From CAZBUH01 sp964495095 (lineage in GTDB: Bacteria > Bacillota > Clostridia > Oscillospirales > Oscillospiraceae), in NCBI GenBank assembly GCA_964495095.1, contig CAZBUH010000006.1, positions 1-35,416 of the forward strand: DNA of 35,416 bases, in the 5' to 3' direction. The position numbers were made by a program, and so were the translations under genes. Positions 8,980 to 16,955 of this stretch are shown one piece after another. Under the pieces are notes generated by a model, which was not told where the DNA came from, made no database searches, and saw only the letters and a list, made by a program, of their open reading frames with translations. Positions within the stretch are counted from its first letter, which is position 1, and every line of letters begins with the position of its first letter.

Positions 8980-9978
8980 ATGGCAAAATATATCATCAAG
9001 CGTGTTTTATGGGTCATCCCGGTTATGCTTGGCGTCCTGTTTATTGTTTTTACAATAAGCTACTTTACGCCCGGCGACCCCATCCTTGCTGAGATGGGCA
9101 CGAACTTTGACCCTGTGATCTATGCGCAGCGCGTACATGAGGCCGGCCTCGACAGGCCGTTTCTGGTCCAGTATGTGGACTATATAGTAGGGATAGTTAC
9201 AAAGTTTGACCTGGGTACCTCCTATACATACGGCCACGCCGTTTCCGGCGAGATAATCGCCCGTTTTGGCACCACGCTCAAGCTCGGCCTGATGGGTGTG
9301 CTGGTGACTACCATAATCGGTGTGCCTTTCGGCATTATCTCCGCTACACACCAGTACTCCGTACTGGATTCCGGCATGACTATTTTCAGCCTGTTTTTTG
9401 CCGCTATGCCTAACTTCTGGCTGGCACTGGTACTTATAATACTGTTCGCCCAGACGCTGCACTGGCTGCCCGCCACCGGCATCCAGAGCTGGAAGGGCTG
9501 GATCCTGCCGGTGATCGCAAACGCCATGCCTGTACTTGCAAACGTAGTCCGAATGGCCCGTTCCAGTATGCTGGAGGTCATCCGGATGGACTACATCCGC
9601 ACCGCAAGGTCAAAGGGCCTTAAGGAGCGCACGGTGATTTGGAAGCATGCCCTGCGCAACGCCCTTATACCTATCGTTACGGTTATAGGGATGCAGATAA
9701 GCCTTATCATGGCCGGCTCCGTTATAGTTGAGAGTATATTCAACATCCCGGCCCTGGGGTCCTACATGCTGGCCGGAATAAGCAACCGTGACTATCCGGT
9801 TATAAACGGCTGCATACTGGTGCTCTCCGCCACCATCTGTGTAATGAACCTTGTTGTCGATATCTGCTACGGCTTTATCGACCCGCGCATCATGGCCCAG
9901 TACAAGGACAGCGGTAAGACAAAGAAAAGCAAAACAAAAAAACTCGCCGGTGCTGCGGCTGAAGGGAGTGTCGGTTGA
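8980..9978 (+). CDS. dppB: ABC transporter permease, DppB/OppB type
   Basis: Inner-membrane permease of 332 residues. The first membrane helix starts immediately (YIIKRVLWVIPVMLGVLFIVF), as usual for DppB, followed by a periplasmic segment and five more hydrophobic helices. The EAA-like loop is visible around DYIRTARSKGLKERTVIWKHALRNALIPIV, which docks with the ATPases. The start at 8980 follows TTGGAGAGAG and gives the normal family N-terminus; the frame is open about 34 codons further but that stretch is not DppB-like. The stop codon overlaps the next gene as TGATG, indicating translational coupling. The symbol reflects family only; the cargo is not known. Confidence 0.93.
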   Translation: MAKYIIKRVLWVIPVMLGVLFIVFTISYFTPGDPILAEMGTNFDPVIYAQRVHEAGLDRPFLVQYVDYIVGIVTKFDLGTSYTYGHAVSGEIIARFGTTLKLGLMGVLVTTIIGVPFGIISATHQYSVLDSGMTIFSLFFAAMPNFWLALVLIILFAQTLHWLPATGIQSWKGWILPVIANAMPVLANVVRMARSSMLEVIRMDYIRTARSKGLKERTVIWKHALRNALIPIVTVIGMQISLIMAGSVIVESIFNIPALGSYMLAGISNRDYPVINGCILVLSATICVMNLVVDICYGFIDPRIMAQYKDSGKTKKSKTKKLAGAAAEGSVG

Positions 9979-10883
9979 TGTTTGCCATTACCTATAAACA
10001 GAAAAAAGAGCAGGCCGAGACTCTTGAAGGTGCGGCGCGCAGACGCAGCCAGTGGCGCGACGTAATGCACAGGCTTACGAAAAACAAGCTGGCAATGTTC
10101 GGCCTGATACTTGTTATCATAATACTTCTGTGTACCATTTTCGCCAATTTCATCACAAAATACGACCCTGATGTCCAGGTGTATAATGAGCGTTTCCAAA
10201 TGCCAAGCGCAGAGCACATTTTCGGCACGGACAACTACGGCCGTGATATCTTCGCCCGTGTGCTCTACGGCGGACGCACATCATTGCTGGTGGCGCTTAT
10301 ATCCGTGGTTGTGGGCCTTGTGCTCGGCGGGCTGTTCGGAGCTACCGCCGGTTACTTTGGCGGCACATATGACACCATAGTGATGCGCATTATAGATATT
10401 ATAATGGCGATACCGGTGCTGCTGCTGGCCGTTGCACTGTCGGCGGCGTTTGGAACAGGCATCGTGAATACCGGCATAGCCGTGGGACTGTCCAGTATCA
10501 CAGGCGGCGCGCGAATACTGCGCTCTACCGTTATTTCCATACGGGACCAGCAATTTGTCGAGGCCGCCCGGTCAAACGGCGCGACCCACCGCTGGATAAT
10601 CGTGAGGCACATACTGCCCAATACCATCGCGCCCCTGGTGGTTGACGCTACGCTGAAAATAGGCATGGCCATACTCCAGATATCCACTCTGAGCTTTATA
10701 GGGCTTGGAATCCAGCCGCCTACGGCTGAATGGGGCTCCATACTCTCTGAGGGCCGGCAGTACATCCGCGATTTCTGGCCGCTGGTCATATTCCCGGGTA
10801 TGGCAATAATGGCTACGCTGGTGGGCTTTAACCTTCTGGGCGACGGCCTGCGCGACGCCCTGGACCCGAAACTGAAACGGTGA
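9978..10883 (+). CDS. dppC: ABC transporter permease, DppC/OppC type
   Basis: Partner permease of 301 residues. It has the OppC N-terminal pattern (RSQWRDVMHRLTKNKLAMFGL, then a first membrane helix), the HIFGTDNYGRDIFARVLYGGRTSL block typical of the family, and an EAA loop with VEAARSNGATHRWIIVRHILPN. About six membrane segments are expected. It ends with the family-typical NLLGDGLRDALDPKLKR. The ATG at 9978 overlaps the upstream stop by one base. The first ATPase gene follows after 10 bases. Confidence 0.93.
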   Translation: MFAITYKQKKEQAETLEGAARRRSQWRDVMHRLTKNKLAMFGLILVIIILLCTIFANFITKYDPDVQVYNERFQMPSAEHIFGTDNYGRDIFARVLYGGRTSLLVALISVVVGLVLGGLFGATAGYFGGTYDTIVMRIIDIIMAIPVLLLAVALSAAFGTGIVNTGIAVGLSSITGGARILRSTVISIRDQQFVEAARSNGATHRWIIVRHILPNTIAPLVVDATLKIGMAILQISTLSFIGLGIQPPTAEWGSILSEGRQYIRDFWPLVIFPGMAIMATLVGFNLLGDGLRDALDPKLKR

Positions 10884-10893
10884 GGTTTTTAAT

Positions 10894-11892
10894 ATGAGTT
10901 TATTGGAAATAAATAATCTTGCCGTTCATTTTAAAACCGAAGACGGTACGTTCAAGGCTGTAAACGGCATAGATTTATCGATTGAAGAGGGCGAGACCCT
11001 GGGCCTCGTGGGCGAGACCGGGGCTGGGAAGACCACCACCGCGCTGAGTATACTGAACATGGTTCCCGACCCTCCCGGAGAGATAGTCAGCGGCGAGATA
11101 AAGTTTAACGGTGAGGACGTTCTTAAAATGTCCAACGCCAACCTTAGAAAGCTCCGTGGGAATACCATCGCCATGATATTCCAGGACCCCATGACGGCCC
11201 TCAACCCCATTATGAAAATAGGAAACCAGATAAGCGAGGTCGTGATGCTCCACACAAAGTGCTCCAAGGCCCAGGCATTGGAGAGAACGCTGGAGATGCT
11301 GAAGATGGTCGGTATCGGCCCTGAGCGCGTAAACGACTTCCCCCATCAGCTCTCCGGCGGCATGAAGCAGAGAGTTGTCATCGCCATGGCTCTGGCCTGC
11401 AATCCGGCGCTGCTTATAGCTGACGAGCCTACCACTGCCCTGGATGTTACGATTCAGGCCCAGGTGCTCTCCATGATAGACGATTTGAAAAAGAAGCTGG
11501 GCACCTCGGTTCTGCTTATAACCCATGATCTGGGCATAATTGCGGAGAGCTGCCAGCGTGTGGCGGTAATGTACGCCGGCGAGATAGTGGAATACGGCCT
11601 GCTGAAAGACATTTTCAAGGAGACGGCCCATCCCTACACGGTGGGGCTGTTTAATTCCATCCCCTCCCTCGACAGGAAGGAACGGCGGCTGCGGCCCATA
11701 AACGGCCTTATGCCCGATCCCGCAAATCTCCCCGAGGGCTGCTATTTCAGTCCCCGCTGCCCGTTTGCTACAGAGCAGTGCAAAAACGAGCACCCGGAGA
11801 TCGAGGCCGTATCCGATACCCACACGGTCCGGTGCTTCCGCTGCCGGGAAAACCTGGCCGACAAGCTGAAGGAGGTGTCCGGCAATGGCTGA
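10894..11892 (+). CDS. dppD: ABC transporter ATP-binding protein, DppD/OppD type
   Basis: Cytoplasmic ATPase of 332 residues that powers the importer as a heterodimer with the next gene product. Walker A is GETGAGKT (residues 40-47), signature LSGGMKQR, Walker B LLIADEP with the D-loop TTALD, and switch His in ITHDLG. The C-terminal oligopeptide-type extension has the cysteine pattern GCYFSPRCPFATEQC. It overlaps the start of the next gene by eight bases, a typical coupled arrangement. Confidence 0.94.
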   Translation: MSLLEINNLAVHFKTEDGTFKAVNGIDLSIEEGETLGLVGETGAGKTTTALSILNMVPDPPGEIVSGEIKFNGEDVLKMSNANLRKLRGNTIAMIFQDPMTALNPIMKIGNQISEVVMLHTKCSKAQALERTLEMLKMVGIGPERVNDFPHQLSGGMKQRVVIAMALACNPALLIADEPTTALDVTIQAQVLSMIDDLKKKLGTSVLLITHDLGIIAESCQRVAVMYAGEIVEYGLLKDIFKETAHPYTVGLFNSIPSLDRKERRLRPINGLMPDPANLPEGCYFSPRCPFATEQCKNEHPEIEAVSDTHTVRCFRCRENLADKLKEVSGNG

Positions 11893-12847
11893 GATTCTGC
11901 GCGCTGAAAATTTAAAGAAATATTTTAAGACACCCAGCGGCATGCTCCACGCGGTGGACGGCGTCAACTTCACCATAGAGAGCGGAAAGACCCTGGGCGT
12001 TGTGGGAGAATCCGGCTGCGGCAAATCCACCCTGGGCCGTGTTATAATCGGCCTTACGGAGGCCACCGACGGAAGCGTTATTTTCGAGGGCAGGGACGTG
12101 ACCCACCTTAAGGGCAAGGAAAGACGCATGATGTATAAGCAGATGCAGATGATATTCCAGGACCCGATGGATTCGCTGAATCCGCGCCTCTGCGTCCTTG
12201 AGCTTATTGCTGATCCCCTTAAGATATTCCATGTATGTTCGTCGAAAAAGGAGACTGAGGCCAGGGCCTTTGAACTTATGGATCAGGTGGGACTTGCAAA
12301 GCGTTTCGCCTACTCCTATCCCCATGAGCTGGACGGCGGGCGGAGGCAGCGTATAGGTATAGCCCGCGCACTTGCGCTCCAGCCGAAGTTTATAGTCTGC
12401 GACGAGCCTGTATCAGCTCTGGACGTGTCCATACAGGCGCAGATAATAAACATCCTCCAGGACCTCCAGGAGGAGAATGATCTGGCATACATGTTCATCA
12501 CCCACGATCTGAGCGTTGTAAAGCATATTTCCGACGATATACTGGTCATGTACGTGGGCAGTATGGTTGAAAAGAGCGGCGTGGACGATTTGTTTGACCA
12601 CCCGCTGCACCCGTATACGAAGGGATTGCTGTCGGCCATACCTGTGCCAAGCATCGACTATCGGAAAAAGCGCGTGATACTCGAGGGAGAGCTCAATTCG
12701 CCCATCGAGCCGAAGCCGGGCTGCCGTTTTGCCTCGCGCTGCCGCTACGCCACCGACAAATGCCGCTCCGAGTCGCCGGATTTTGAGGAGGTAATGCCAA
12801 ACCACTATGTGGCCTGCCATTATGTTAAAGAGATTAACGAGCTTTAA
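11885..12847 (+). CDS. dppF: ABC transporter ATP-binding protein, DppF/OppF type
   Basis: Second ATPase of the importer, 320 residues. Walker A GESGCGKST, Walker B FIVCDEPVSALD, switch ITHDLS, and C-terminal Cys block GCRFASRCRYATDKC. The signature motif reads LDGGRRQR instead of LSGGQRQR: the Ser that contacts ATP gamma-phosphate is Asp. The variant may occur in clostridial OppF/DppF proteins, so it need not mean loss of function, but it could make this ATP site degenerate. The 3' end overlaps the following gene in another frame. Confidence 0.93.
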   Translation: MAEILRAENLKKYFKTPSGMLHAVDGVNFTIESGKTLGVVGESGCGKSTLGRVIIGLTEATDGSVIFEGRDVTHLKGKERRMMYKQMQMIFQDPMDSLNPRLCVLELIADPLKIFHVCSSKKETEARAFELMDQVGLAKRFAYSYPHELDGGRRQRIGIARALALQPKFIVCDEPVSALDVSIQAQIINILQDLQEENDLAYMFITHDLSVVKHISDDILVMYVGSMVEKSGVDDLFDHPLHPYTKGLLSAIPVPSIDYRKKRVILEGELNSPIEPKPGCRFASRCRYATDKCRSESPDFEEVMPNHYVACHYVKEINEL

Positions 12848-13682
12848 GCGCATAATTTTCGTGCTGGCGGCGCTTCTGGCGATTATCGCCTCCGTTCCCG
12901 CCCTGGCCTATGAGGACGGGGAATATGTGGGGAACGTGGGGATAGTGCTGAAATCCCAGGGCGAGGACAGGGCTACGGCCTGTGAGTGCACCCTTGGGGC
13001 CGCGGCGGCGGACGCTGTGAGAGACGCCGCGGATACGGACATAGCCGTTATCTGCGGCGGCAGCCTGCTGGCCGGAATAAGGCCGGGGGAGTGCCGTTGG
13101 GAGGATATACAGGCGGCAGTGAAGCCGGACATTATGCTCGGTGCTGCTGAGATAACGCCGAGGGAGCTTGCGGAGTTCCTGGAGGCCGGTGTCCGGCAGA
13201 TGAAAATTGACAGCGAGACCCATTATCTGGATTACGAGGCGTCCTACTTTGACGGCTTCCCGCAGATATCCGGCTTTACGCTGGAATACGATATGTCCGC
13301 CAAGCCGGGGGAGAGGATATACTCCATACGCCTTGAGGACGGGACTTACCTTGACCTTCAGGACGGGGAGACAAAGCTCACCCTGGCCGCGCCTGTAAAT
13401 ATCCTGGAGGGCGGTTACGGCTACCCCGCCAGATCCTACACTGCGCTGAGCATTTCGGAGGACCAGGCCCTGGCCGGCTATATAGCGGCCGGAGGCATAA
13501 CCGACCAGTTTGACGGTCTGGGCAGGATAGCGGCGCTGGGTACAAACAACAACTCCATTATGGCGAGATACCCAAAGACTGTAATCCTTATAATTATCGC
13601 CCTGCTGCTGGTGACGGTCCCCATCAGGCTCAGAAAATTGCAGCTTCGGCGGGACAGCATCGACGGCAAAGCGACGGACTGA
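12807..13682 (+). CDS. Membrane-anchored 5'-nucleotidase C-terminal-domain protein
   Basis: Extracytoplasmic protein of up to 291 residues, built from the C-terminal (substrate-binding) domain of the 5'-nucleotidase/UshA family without the metallophosphoesterase domain. Evidence: a signal peptide (KRIIFVLAALLAIIASVPALA), then YVGNVGIVLKS, a CTLGAAAADAVRDAADTDIAVICGG-like region cut here into known blocks, GGSLLAGI, ITPRELAEFLEAGV and GFPQISGFTLEYD, and finally a C-terminal membrane helix (VILIIIALLLVTVPI) with a basic tail. In UshA-type enzymes the GGS block is usually NGGSLRAGI; here Asn and Arg are Cys and Leu. ATG 12807 has a GGAGG site 14 bases upstream; ATG 12822 gives a more usual signal peptide. 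It overlaps dppF and is last in the operon. Its role is unknown; catalysis alone is unlikely. Confidence 0.78.
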   Translation: MWPAIMLKRLTSFKRIIFVLAALLAIIASVPALAYEDGEYVGNVGIVLKSQGEDRATACECTLGAAAADAVRDAADTDIAVICGGSLLAGIRPGECRWEDIQAAVKPDIMLGAAEITPRELAEFLEAGVRQMKIDSETHYLDYEASYFDGFPQISGFTLEYDMSAKPGERIYSIRLEDGTYLDLQDGETKLTLAAPVNILEGGYGYPARSYTALSISEDQALAGYIAAGGITDQFDGLGRIAALGTNNNSIMARYPKTVILIIIALLLVTVPIRLRKLQLRRDSIDGKATD

Positions 13683-13703
13683 ATTTCTGTATTGTATTTA
13701 ATA

Positions 13704-13748
13704 AAAATCGCCCCGGAAGCCCGATATTTGAGCCTCCGGGGCGATTTT
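13704..13748 (+). terminator. Intrinsic terminator of the ABC operon
   Basis: A perfect 14-bp stem, AAAATCGCCCCGGA (13704-13717) with TCCGGGGCGATTTT (13735-13748), and a 17-base loop. The A/T ends of the stem make it potentially bidirectional. Confidence 0.88.
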
Positions 13749-13787
13749 CCGCAAAAAAAAGTTTTTTAAGACGCGGTGCGGAGTCTA

Positions 13788-13816
13788 TTGCACTTGCGGT
13801 ATGTTTATGGTAAACT
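13788..13816 (+). promoter_or_regulatory. Promoter of the OYE-family reductase gene
   Basis: TTGCAC (13788-13793), 17-base spacer, TAAACT (13811-13816) preceded by TGG, giving an extended -10. It lies after the terminator and leaves a leader of about 85 bases. Confidence 0.45.
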
Positions 13817-13906
13817 ATATTGTACATTGTGCTGCGGCCCGGCGGCTGCGGAGATAAGACCGGGAATTGTTCAGTGATATTCCATTTTCGAAAAGGGGAA
13901 GTAAAA

Positions 13907-15904
13907 ATGAAAAGCGCATACCCGCACCTTTTATCACCGATAAAAATAGGCAAATTCGTTTTGAAAAACAGGATGCAGTCCTCAAATTCCCTGGCGCACT
14001 TTTCCCAGGGGCCGGAAAAATACCCGGCCGACCCGACCATAGGCCATTTCCTTACCCGCGCCCGCACCGGGGCGGCCTTCGTGACCATGGCGGGCTTTGA
14101 CGACGCGCCAGAGCTGCCCGGCAGCCCCAAGCTTCCGGATTCGCTGGATATGTCCCATTTCCCGGAGTTTGATTTGTGGGACGGCCAGTGCCAGAACTAC
14201 ATGGTGGAGCTTATCGAGGCCATGCACGGCGTAGGCTCCATTGTAAGCGGCTCCCTTTTCTCCGCAAACAAGAAATTCCGTTACGAGGATGAAAACGGAA
14301 ATGTGGAGCTTGTGGACGCAAATCCCCCTGTGGACCTGGGCGTAGGAGCCACCTCCATGATGCTCCAGGAGGTGGACGACAGCGTTTCAAAGGAGAATCT
14401 TGTCAAGATAGCAAAGAGCTATGCCCAGCAGACCGCCCTCTATAAGAGGCTGGGCTACGACGCCGTTACCATACATATGAGCTACAGGGCGCAGCTTATC
14501 GGCCAGCTCCTGTCGCCTCTTTCCAATAAGCGCACCGACGAGTTCGGCGGCAGCTTTGAAAACAGGGTGAAATTCCCGCTTATGGTGCTTGAGGAGATAA
14601 AGAAGGTCGCAGGCAGCGATATGCTTATCGAGATACAGTTTTCCGCTGTGGAGCCGGAGGGCGGATACACCATGGAGGAGGGCATAGAGTTTTTGAAGCT
14701 CGCCCAGCCGTATGTGGACATAGTCCAGGTCCGCTCCGCCGAGGGCGACCCCAATCACCCAATACCCTTTGAGCTCAACCCGACGCCGTTTCTGGAGCTT
14801 GCGGCTAAGATAAAGGCCGCAAACCTGGATATGGTTGTCAGCAACGTGGGCGGCTTCTTCGACCCGGCGCTGGCGGACAAGGCCATAGCCGACGGCAAGC
14901 TGGATTTGGTGGCTATGGCGAGAGCCTGGATATCCAACCCCAATTACGGCGATCTGCTCTATGAGAACAGGGCCGACGACATAGTGCCCTGCCTGCGCTG
15001 CAATAAGTGCCATGGACGCGGCAAGCGGGATATTATGGCTACCGTATGTTCCGTTAACCCCAAAATGGGCTTTGAGGCTGTGGATAGATACCTTGTGACG
15101 CCTGTGACAAAAATAAAGAATATCGCAGTCATCGGCGGCGGCCCTGTTGGTATGCGCATAGCCCTCTTCTTAAACGAGCGGGGCCATAAGGTGACAATCT
15201 ACGAAAAAGAAGCGCAGCTCGGCGGCATGATAAAGCACGCGGATTACGTGCCATTTAAGTGGACGCTGAAGGATTATAAGGACTATCTTATTTACCAGGT
15301 GAAAAAGCACGGCATAAGGGTGGAGCTAAACACCGAGGCCACGCCGGAGCTTCTGGGCGACGGCTACGACGCAGTTATCGCCGCCGTGGGCGCCCAGCCC
15401 GTTATCCCGCCAATTCCCGGTGTGGACGGCGGAAATGTCACAATTGCCACCGATGCCCTTATGCACTCGGAGAAAATCGGACAGAACGTAGTCGTCATCG
15501 GCGGCGGCGAGGTGGGCGTGGAAACCGGAATGTTCCTTGCCCAGCAGGGGAAGAAGGTCACCGTTATCGAAATGCGGGACGAGCTTGCGGCCGACACCAC
15601 CTTTATGCACTACCGCTCCATGTTCCAGGCGGCCTGGGAGGCCATTCCCACCTTCAGCTTTGTGCTCAACGCCACAGCTAAGGAGATTACCGAAAACAGC
15701 GTGACGTACACCGATAAGGATGGCGCCGACCACGTCCTGCCGGCGGATTCCGCGGTTCTCTCCGTGGGTATGCGGGCAAAGACCGACGAGGCTCTCAGCT
15801 TCTACGGCGCAGCAGACCACTTCTACATGGTCGGCGACTGCAAGAAGCCCGGCACCATCCAGACAGGCAACCGCAACGCCTATGCCACAGCCATGAGCAT
15901 ATAA
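13907..15904 (+). CDS. NADH:flavin oxidoreductase, old yellow enzyme / 2,4-dienoyl-CoA reductase type with 4Fe-4S cluster
   Basis: A 665-residue FMN/4Fe-4S/FAD reductase of the group containing 2,4-dienoyl-CoA reductase, trimethylamine dehydrogenase and BaiCD/BaiH, which reduces an activated C=C bond with NAD(P)H. Order: N-terminal TIM barrel starting LLSPIKIGKFVLKNRM, with LSPLSNKRTDEFGGSFENR; Fe-S ligands Cys362, 365, 368 and 381 (CxxCxxC-x12-C, as in trimethylamine dehydrogenase); FAD motif VIGGGPVG; NAD motif VIGGGEVG. The active-site segment is IHMSYRAQL (His190, Tyr193) rather than the common HGAHGYL, suggesting a different substrate pocket. The start follows AGGGGAAG. It is a single-gene transcript between a terminator and a terminator. 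The substrate is unknown. Confidence 0.9.
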   Translation: MKSAYPHLLSPIKIGKFVLKNRMQSSNSLAHFSQGPEKYPADPTIGHFLTRARTGAAFVTMAGFDDAPELPGSPKLPDSLDMSHFPEFDLWDGQCQNYMVELIEAMHGVGSIVSGSLFSANKKFRYEDENGNVELVDANPPVDLGVGATSMMLQEVDDSVSKENLVKIAKSYAQQTALYKRLGYDAVTIHMSYRAQLIGQLLSPLSNKRTDEFGGSFENRVKFPLMVLEEIKKVAGSDMLIEIQFSAVEPEGGYTMEEGIEFLKLAQPYVDIVQVRSAEGDPNHPIPFELNPTPFLELAAKIKAANLDMVVSNVGGFFDPALADKAIADGKLDLVAMARAWISNPNYGDLLYENRADDIVPCLRCNKCHGRGKRDIMATVCSVNPKMGFEAVDRYLVTPVTKIKNIAVIGGGPVGMRIALFLNERGHKVTIYEKEAQLGGMIKHADYVPFKWTLKDYKDYLIYQVKKHGIRVELNTEATPELLGDGYDAVIAAVGAQPVIPPIPGVDGGNVTIATDALMHSEKIGQNVVVIGGGEVGVETGMFLAQQGKKVTVIEMRDELAADTTFMHYRSMFQAAWEAIPTFSFVLNATAKEITENSVTYTDKDGADHVLPADSAVLSVGMRAKTDEALSFYGAADHFYMVGDCKKPGTIQTGNRNAYATAMSI

Positions 15905-15922
15905 TTAAAGCTATGAAACCGG

Positions 15923-15954
15923 AGCGGCCCTCTGAAAAGGAGGGCCGCTTTTTT
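15923..15954 (+). terminator. Intrinsic terminator of the reductase gene
   Basis: Stem AGCGGCCCTC (15923-15932) with GAGGGCCGCT (15940-15949), 7-base loop, and a run of six T. Confidence 0.92.
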
Positions 15955-16004
15955 ATACGCCGTTTTTTGAGCTGCCAAATTTATAAAATAGTGCAAAATA
16001 CTAC

Positions 16005-16033
16005 TTGACGCATAATACTATGCGTGGTATAGT
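16005..16033 (+). promoter_or_regulatory. Promoter of the padR operon
   Basis: TTGACG (16005-16010), 17-base spacer, TATAGT (16028-16033). Transcription would start near 16040, just before the AGGAGG site. Confidence 0.85.
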
Positions 16034-16041
16034 ATTATGCG
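16009..16041. promoter_or_regulatory. Probable PadR operator: perfect 13-bp inverted repeat over the promoter
   Basis: CGCATAATACTAT (16009-16021) and ATAGTATTATGCG (16029-16041) are exact reverse complements separated by seven bases. The arms cover the spacer and the -10 region, so bound protein would block RNA polymerase. A further AATACTA half-site lies at 15997-16003, 17 bases before the same word in the left arm. PadR proteins commonly repress their own operons; the next gene is a padR. Confidence 0.82.
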
Positions 16042-16053
16042 TAAGGAGGTGTT

Positions 16054-16383
16054 ATGGTGATAGATGTTCAAATGCGGCGAGGGCTCCTTGACGTTTGCGT
16101 GCTGTCGGTTTTAAGCCGCGGGGACTCGTACGGATATAAGATAATAAAGGACATTTCTGTGTGCATCAAGGTGTCCGAATCCACGCTGTACCCAATACTG
16201 CGGCGGCTGGAGACGGGAGGCAGACTCATTGTCTACCCGGTTGAGCACAATGGCAGGCTGAGAAAGATGTACAGCATCACCGAGGCCGGAAAACAGCAGA
16301 TAGACGAATTTTTAGAGAGCTGGCGTGAAATAAACGCAGTCTACGAATTTATAAGGGAGGGGAAGGAAAATGACGAAAGCTGA
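16054..16383 (+). CDS. PadR family transcriptional regulator
   Basis: Small winged-helix regulator of 109 residues. The PadR pattern is clear: RRGLLDVCVLSVLSRGDSYGYKI, then the recognition region SESTLYPILRRLETGGRL, and the wing-to-helix part GRLRKMYSITEAGKQQIDEF. This length is typical for the short PadR-s2 type, with one C-terminal dimerisation helix. AGGAGG lies seven bases before the ATG. It overlaps the next gene by 14 bases, and the following HAAS and DUF4097 genes are classic PadR partners. It probably represses its own operon through the palindrome just upstream. Confidence 0.95.
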   Translation: MVIDVQMRRGLLDVCVLSVLSRGDSYGYKIIKDISVCIKVSESTLYPILRRLETGGRLIVYPVEHNGRLRKMYSITEAGKQQIDEFLESWREINAVYEFIREGKENDES

Positions 16384-16951
16384 GTTTTTGCTCCATCTGG
16401 GCGGGCTGCTGGAACAGCTCCCGGAGGAGGACAGGCAGCGTCATTTGGAGTTTTATTCTGAAATGATAGACGACAAGACCGAGGAGGGCATGACGGAGGA
16501 GCAGGCGGTGGAGAGCCTTGGGAGCATACCGGCTCTTGCCAACGATATTCTCAGGGAGATGCCGCTTCCGGTGCTTGTGAAAACGGCGGTAAAGCCGAAA
16601 AACGGCTGGACGCCCCTGGCAATTGTGCTGGCAATAGTGGGCTTTCCCATATGGCTGCCGATAGCCATAGCTCTGGGGGCGGTGCTGCTGTCGGTGTATG
16701 TGGTCATATGGGCCGTGGTGGTTTGCCTTTTCGCGGCGGTATTGAGTATATTTGCCGCAGGCATTTGTTTCTTTTGGATGATGTTCTTCCGTGAAGGGCT
16801 TGCGAATACAATGGTGCTGGCGGGCTTTGGCTTCGGCTGTGCCGGCCTTGGAATACTGGCTTTTTACGGTGCCCTGGCTGCGGCAAAGGGAATAGTGAAG
16901 CTCACAGCAGCGATAGCCAGGGGAATCAAATCCATTTTTATAAGGAGGTAA
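16370..16951 (+). CDS. HAAS/DUF1700 domain membrane protein
   Basis: A 193-residue membrane protein. Residues 1-65 form the helical HAAS signalling domain (FLLHLGGLLEQLPEEDRQR, then a conserved EEGMTEEQAVESLGS block). They are followed by about four hydrophobic helices between residues 80 and 180 and a basic tail. Proteins of this kind are encoded beside PadR regulators and are thought to pass an envelope signal or hold a partner protein at the membrane; the exact job is not known. It overlaps padR at its start, and the DUF4097 gene follows after four bases, with its AAGGAGG site inside this gene's 3' end. Confidence 0.85.
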   Translation: MTKAEFLLHLGGLLEQLPEEDRQRHLEFYSEMIDDKTEEGMTEEQAVESLGSIPALANDILREMPLPVLVKTAVKPKNGWTPLAIVLAIVGFPIWLPIAIALGAVLLSVYVVIWAVVVCLFAAVLSIFAAGICFFWMMFFREGLANTMVLAGFGFGCAGLGILAFYGALAAAKGIVKLTAAIARGIKSIFIRR

Positions 16952-16955
16952 CGGC

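Noticed and set aside
10975..12129. Long minus-strand open frame across the two ABC ATPase genes
   Set aside because: It overlaps two unmistakable ATPases in a well-formed operon and shows no domain.
13907..15904. Assignment of the reductase as BaiCD/BaiH in a bile-acid operon
   Set aside because: The other bai genes (CoA ligase, CoA transferase of the bai type, BaiG transporter, BaiA) are not adjacent, and the active-site segment differs.
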